Source: Bacillota bacterium (GTDB lineage: Bacteria > Bacillota > Dethiobacteria > DTU022). From it: a stretch of 8,985 bases of DNA. The position numbers and the translations under genes were made by a program. Below the pieces are notes generated by a model. That model was not told the DNA's origin and ran no database searches. It saw only the letters and a list, made by a program, of their open reading frames with translations. The stretch covers positions 1 to 8,985 of the forward strand of contig JAAZIG010000339.1 in NCBI GenBank assembly GCA_012510325.1, given 5' to 3'. Positions 5,616-8,985 of the stretch are shown here, one piece after another; position 1 is the first letter of the stretch; each line of letters starts with the position of its first letter.

Positions 5616-6758
5616 TCAAAATTGAATCTTATGACGGCGCATGGCCACATTGAGGACAAAACCGATGGAGATGAGGTTTACCAGAAGAGCGTTGTTCCCA
5701 TAGCTCATGAACGGAAGGGGAATCCCCGTTACGGGCATGATACTGATCGTCATCCCGATATTGATCAGCACCTGGAAAGTAAACATGACCGCAATGCCGC
5801 AGCAGAGCAGGGTGCCAAACTGATCCTTGGCCTGAGTGCTGATCCAGAGGATCCGGTAGATCAGGAAAAAGTAGAGCAGAAGCAGGGCCATCGCCCCGAT
5901 ATAGCCCATCTCCTCGCCGAAGACGGAAAAGATCATATCGGTGTAATGATCCGGCAAAAAACCGAGGCGGACCTGGGTGCTGTTCATCGGCCCCTTGCCC
6001 AGAAGCCCCCCCGAGCCGATCCCGATCATCGACTGGAGCAGCTGGAATCCCTTGTCAACGGGATCCATCTCCGGATTGATGAAAACAAGGAGGCGGTCTT
6101 TCTGATAGCCTTCCAGCAGATAAAACCAGAACAGCGGCGCTACGGCCAGACCGCCGCCGATAAGGGCACCAAGGTGCTGCCCCTGCGCTCCGGCAACATA
6201 AAGCATCCCCATCAAAATGGCCAGAAAGATAAGGGAGGTGCCCAGGTCGGGCTGCAAAAAGATCAGGACCATGGGCAGGGCTGTCGCCGCCAGGGCCGGG
6301 AGCAGATCCCGGAAATATGACAGCTGCCCCTCTTTCGCCGCAAGCAGCTTGGCCAGAGAGATAATGATCACGATCTTGGCAATTTCGGAAGGCTGAAGAT
6401 CAAAGAAACCGATGGGGATCCGGCGCATCGCCCCCTTGTCAACCTCGCCAAACAGGAGGACCAACCCGAGCAGGAGCAGATTGAAACCATAGAGATAAAC
6501 CGCCCAGTTGGTGAAATTGATATAGTCGACAAAGGCAATTAGCAGCATCAGGAGAAGCCCGATTCCACAGAAGAGCAGCTGCCGTTTAACAAAATGAAGG
6601 GGATCGGCGATGCCCTCGAGGCCGTGTGTGGCGCTGTACAGAGTCAGCGTGCCCGTGGCACAGAGCGCGAGCACCGTCAGCAAAAGGAAGTAATCAAAAT
6701 TCCTGATCAGCCTGCGATCAAGTTTCGGTTTCAGTTTCAGTTTCAGTTTCAGTTTCAC
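5616..6758 (-). CDS. rodA: RodA, SEDS-family peptidoglycan glycosyltransferase
   Basis: This 380-residue integral membrane protein polymerises lipid II into glycan strands during elongation, working with PBP2. About ten hydrophobic segments are visible. Family landmarks include QPDLGTSLIF (169-178), IGSGGLLGKGPMNSTQ (247-262), FLPDHYTDMIFSVFGEEMGYIG (267-288), in which D274 is the expected catalytic aspartate, and MPVTGIPLPFMSYG (341-354). The SYG is followed by NN where relatives usually have GS. The C-terminal tail is short and basic. The GTG start at 6758 is supported by AAGGAG 9 nt upstream inside mrdA. The first 13 residues are an alternating Lys-Leu run encoded by a hexanucleotide repeat, ahead of the normal family start (LDRRLIRNFDYF). 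The gene overlaps the mrdA 3' end by 41 bp, implying coupled, matched synthesis of the two partners. Confidence 0.95.
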   Translation of the reverse strand: MKLKLKLKLKPKLDRRLIRNFDYFLLLTVLALCATGTLTLYSATHGLEGIADPLHFVKRQLLFCGIGLLLMLLIAFVDYINFTNWAVYLYGFNLLLLGLVLLFGEVDKGAMRRIPIGFFDLQPSEIAKIVIIISLAKLLAAKEGQLSYFRDLLPALAATALPMVLIFLQPDLGTSLIFLAILMGMLYVAGAQGQHLGALIGGGLAVAPLFWFYLLEGYQKDRLLVFINPEMDPVDKGFQLLQSMIGIGSGGLLGKGPMNSTQVRLGFLPDHYTDMIFSVFGEEMGYIGAMALLLLYFFLIYRILWISTQAKDQFGTLLCCGIAVMFTFQVLINIGMTISIMPVTGIPLPFMSYGNNALLVNLISIGFVLNVAMRRHKIQF

Positions 6759-8580
6759 TGTCGCCGACTCCTTCTATCTGCCCGGTAAAGTAGTACTCCA
6801 TAATCTCGGCGGCCGCCGGAACGGCGGTGGTGGCGCCGCTGCCGCTATGCTCAATAATAACGGCGACTACAATCTCCGGATTTTCGTAGGGCGCATAGCC
6901 CACATAGAGACCGTGCGCGGGGATCCCCCGGCCCTGACCGGCCACCTCCGCCGTCCCTGTTTTCCCGGCCGAAGGTACCCCCAGCCTGGAGAAATGATAA
7001 TAGCCGGTCCCGCCCGGCCGGGTCACACCGCGCATCGCTTCGCGAATTTTCCGGAGGGTTGCTGCGGAGATCTGCACCTTTCGCAGCGGCTCAGGGCTGG
7101 TTTCCCGGATCACCTCTCCCCCGCTGTCGACAACCTTCTGGACGAGATAGGGACGATAGTGGGTCCCCCCGTTGGCGATGATCGCCACATAGTTGGCCAC
7201 CTGAAGCGGGGTCATGCTGTTGTAGGACTGGCCGATGGCCGCGCTCATCGTCTCCGCGGGGTACCAGGGCTCTCCTTCAGTTACCGCCGCCTTGTATTCC
7301 CTGCTGGCCACCACCCCCTCCGCTTCGCCCAGAAGATCCTCCAGACCGGTGGGGCTGCCGAAGCCGTATTCCCGGGCATATTGGGCAATCTGATCGATCC
7401 CCGCCCGCAGCCCGGCCTGGTAGAAGAAGATATTGCAGGAGACCGCCATGGCCCGGTAAAAATTTAGCGAGCCGTGCGCGGTGCTGCGGTAACAGGTCTT
7501 CGTATCCCCGTACAGGGAGAGCACTCCGCGACAGGTCAGGATTTCCCGATCGCTCAGCACCCCGCCCTCCAGAGCGGCGGTACCGGTAACCATCTTGAAG
7601 GTGGAACCGATGGGGTAGCAGCCCTGAATGGCGCTGTTGCTCAGCGGACGCTGGGGATCCTGAAGCAGCCGGGCATACTGCTCGCCGACCTTGTTCAGAT
7701 CGTACGAGGGATAGTTGGCCATCGCCAGAACAGCCCCGCTGTTTGGGTCAAGAACCACCGCGGAGGCGCGGCCGGCATATTTATCCCCCTCCTTTTTCAC
7801 GATGCTCTCCACCTGCCTGGCGAGAGCTTCCTCGGCAGCCTGCTGCAACCCCAGATCAAGAGTCAGGTAGATGCTGTGGCCGGATTCCGGTTCCCTGCGC
7901 TCAAAATAATTGATCGGCTGCCCCATATTATTGATCTCAATGCGCTGCTCTCCGTCAACCCCCCGCAGGAGCGGCTCCCAGGCCCTTTCGATCCCCTCTT
8001 GCCCGACAAGTTCCCCTTCTTCGTAGTGATACCCTTCTTCGGACCAGCGCTCCCGGGTCTTTTCATCCACCGGCGCCTGGCCGAGAAAACCGAGGATATG
8101 GGCGGCCGTGGCCCCACATTTATATTCGCGGATCGGCCGGGTCTCGATATTGACCCCCTTTAACTTCCAGCGATGCTCCGACAGCCGGGAGATCGTCTCC
8201 ATGGTGATATCGCTCTTCAGTTTGAGCGGCAGATAGCGCATATAGCGCCGCCCCTCAATGGCTTCATGGATCTCCCCGGCATCGATCTGCAGCACTTCGC
8301 TTAAATAATCGATCGTTTCATCATCGTATCCTTCCCCCATATCCATGAGCGACACGACAAAGCCGGGCCGGTTTGAAACCAGAAGCCTGCCCCCGGCATC
8401 GTAAATTTCACCGCGCGTCGCCGGAAGGGTAATCTTGGTGAAACGATTTTTTTCAGCCCGGTACAGATAGTAATCGTGCTTCAAGACCTGCAGGTAGGCC
8501 AGCCTGCCGGAAAGGAGGATAAAGATGGCGACGACGAAGACAAAGATCACCCGCACCCGCCGGAGCACCACTTTGTTCAC
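6718..8580 (-). CDS. mrdA: Penicillin-binding protein 2, elongation-specific transpeptidase
   Basis: This 620-residue class B PBP cross-links peptidoglycan during elongation. It has a short basic cytoplasmic start, one membrane anchor (about 11-29), a dimerisation/pedestal domain (about 50-240, opening with TRGEIYDAGGRLL) and a transpeptidase domain. All three active-site motifs are intact: STFK (serine 326, K329), SCN (381-383) and KTGT (540-543). The start is the GTG at 8580, which overlaps the mreD stop as GTGA and has GGAGG 11 nt upstream. A longer frame from an ATG at 8721 exists, but its extra 47 residues are an out-of-frame copy of mreD and lack the look of a real N terminus. The C terminus carries six Glu-Thr pairs encoded by the repeat shared with rodA. 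Position between mreD and rodA argues for PBP2 rather than the division or sporulation paralogues. Confidence 0.96.
   Translation of the reverse strand: MNKVVLRRVRVIFVFVVAIFILLSGRLAYLQVLKHDYYLYRAEKNRFTKITLPATRGEIYDAGGRLLVSNRPGFVVSLMDMGEGYDDETIDYLSEVLQIDAGEIHEAIEGRRYMRYLPLKLKSDITMETISRLSEHRWKLKGVNIETRPIREYKCGATAAHILGFLGQAPVDEKTRERWSEEGYHYEEGELVGQEGIERAWEPLLRGVDGEQRIEINNMGQPINYFERREPESGHSIYLTLDLGLQQAAEEALARQVESIVKKEGDKYAGRASAVVLDPNSGAVLAMANYPSYDLNKVGEQYARLLQDPQRPLSNSAIQGCYPIGSTFKMVTGTAALEGGVLSDREILTCRGVLSLYGDTKTCYRSTAHGSLNFYRAMAVSCNIFFYQAGLRAGIDQIAQYAREYGFGSPTGLEDLLGEAEGVVASREYKAAVTEGEPWYPAETMSAAIGQSYNSMTPLQVANYVAIIANGGTHYRPYLVQKVVDSGGEVIRETSPEPLRKVQISAATLRKIREAMRGVTRPGGTGYYHFSRLGVPSAGKTGTAEVAGQGRGIPAHGLYVGYAPYENPEIVVAVIIEHSGSGATTAVPAAAEIMEYYFTGQIEGVGDSETETETETETET
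6721..6756 (-). repeat. Six-copy hexanucleotide tandem repeat (GAAACT)6 in the mrdA/rodA overlap
   Basis: Reading the minus strand there are six head-to-tail units: four GAAACT, one GAAACC, one GAAACT. The whole array is coding in two frames. In mrdA it gives six Glu-Thr pairs, directly followed by the TGA stop (6720-6718). In rodA it gives alternating Lys and Leu, beginning at the GTG formed at the upstream edge of the array; the GAAACC variant makes one Leu a Pro. The third frame holds TGA stops. Each gain or loss of a unit would change both proteins by exactly two residues without a frameshift. Confidence 0.97.
6768..6773 (-). promoter_or_regulatory. Ribosome binding site of rodA, inside mrdA
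   Basis: AAGGAG lies 9 nt before the GTG at 6758, just upstream of the hexanucleotide array. Because it lies outside the array, its spacing to the start would not change with repeat number. It fixes the RodA start so that the Lys-Leu run is translated. Confidence 0.75.
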
Positions 8581-8985
8581 CGCAGCGCCCCCCTCCGCCG
8601 CTGAAGAGCCCCGTCGGGTGACCTCTGGCGGTAGTATAGCCGGAAGAAAAGCGGATAGAGCAACAGGGTCAAAGCCATATTGTAGAATGCTTTCGGAATA
8701 AACAGGCGGCTCAGGCTCCATTCAACAGGAACCCCAAAGTTCATCAGCCGGCTCACCAGGAAGTAAAGAAGAAACTCGTGAAGAAGGGTCGCCGCAAATA
8801 CCAGCAGCGTCGGCGCCAGCAGCTGTTCCCGGTAGAGCTCCCGTCCGAGCAGGCCGGCGCCGTATCCGAGAACCATCTTGGCGAGGGCGAAGAAACCCAG
8901 AGCCGAGCTGAAGATGATATCCTGGAGCAGCCCGGCGCAAAGTCCGATCGCCGCTCCGCGGCGCTCGTCGAGAATGAAACCCAGC
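8577..8985 (-). CDS. mreD: MreD, rod-shape membrane protein, 5' end beyond the window
   Basis: The last 135 residues of MreD are visible; the start lies off the right edge. MreD is a small integral membrane protein that, with MreB and MreC, positions the elongation machinery. The readable part begins LGFILDERRGAAIGLCAGLL and continues with QDIIFSSALGFFALAKMVLGY, which matches the family pattern of a glycine-rich membrane segment followed by LLQD. Two further hydrophobic segments follow (about 54-77 and 89-112 of the visible part), including the KAFYNMALTLLLYPLF motif. It ends in a basic tail, and its TGA overlaps the mrdA GTG by 4 bp. mreC and mreB would be expected further to the right. Full-length relatives are about 165-175 residues, so roughly 30-40 are missing. 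Confidence 0.88.
   Translation of the reverse strand, partial: LGFILDERRGAAIGLCAGLLQDIIFSSALGFFALAKMVLGYGAGLLGRELYREQLLAPTLLVFAATLLHEFLLYFLVSRLMNFGVPVEWSLSRLFIPKAFYNMALTLLLYPLFFRLYYRQRSPDGALQRRRGALR

Noticed and set aside
5510..5620. Cobalamin-riboswitch-like words (GACCTGCC on the minus strand, CCACTGT on the plus strand) near a gene set that includes a B12-binding-like protein
   Set aside because: The two words are on opposite strands and lack the surrounding conserved boxes, so they do not form a riboswitch.
5460..6320. 286-codon plus-strand open frame opposite rodA and the gap
   Set aside because: It is antisense to a convincing RodA. The His/Asp/Gln-rich product is typical of the complement of membrane-protein codons.
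7474..8163. Plus-strand open frames opposite mrdA
   Set aside because: They are shadows of the PBP2 gene, whose three catalytic motifs are intact on the other strand.
8581..8721. N-terminal extension of PBP2 to an ATG at 8721
   Set aside because: The extra 47 residues overlap mreD coding sequence out of frame and precede the normal basic start and membrane anchor. The GTG at 8580 has a GTGA overlap and a GGAGG site.

Overview
The window is one strand of a bacterial chromosome in which every convincing gene lies on the minus strand, so it is read here from right to left. Gene content and order (mreD, mrdA, rodA, an M23/SpoIVFA-like protein, an M50/SpoIVFB-like protease, a TIGR03960-type radical SAM protein, its DUF2344 partner, RNase G) match the mre-to-rng neighbourhood of endospore-forming, clostridia-like Bacillota. 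The DNA is fairly GC-rich by eye (above half, not computed). Most starts carry strong GGAGG-type ribosome binding sites, which also fits Bacillota. No rRNA, tRNA, CRISPR array, insertion sequence or phage gene was seen.

Right part (about 5616-8985): the cell-elongation genes. The 3' part of mreD overlaps the GTG start of mrdA (PBP2 transpeptidase) by 4 bp, and mrdA overlaps the GTG start of rodA (SEDS glycosyltransferase) by 41 bp. These proteins are the membrane core of the elongasome: RodA polymerises glycan strands, PBP2 cross-links them, and MreD couples them to the MreBC scaffold. No minC/minD/minE lies between mrdA and rodA. The mrdA/rodA overlap is a six-copy hexanucleotide tandem repeat, read as Glu-Thr repeats at the PBP2 C terminus and as Lys-Leu repeats at the RodA N terminus. 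This is the most unusual thing in the window.

Middle part (about 3699-5615): after a 193-nt gene-free gap come a single-pass membrane M23-fold protein and a polytopic M50 site-2 protease with a C-terminal CBS-like region. Together they look like the SpoIVFA/SpoIVFB pair that in Bacillus processes pro-sigma-K in the mother cell. The M23 protein lacks the middle histidine of the usual catalytic set, which suits a regulatory rather than a hydrolytic role.

Left part (1-3698): a near-consensus sigma-A promoter lies over the last codons of the M50 gene. It should drive a tightly coupled unit: radical SAM protein (TTG start), DUF2344 protein (ATGA overlap), then RNase G (29-bp overlap), which runs off the left edge. 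The radical SAM/DUF2344 pair next to RNase G is a recurrent but, to my knowledge, functionally undescribed association, and is the best candidate here for an uncharacterised system.
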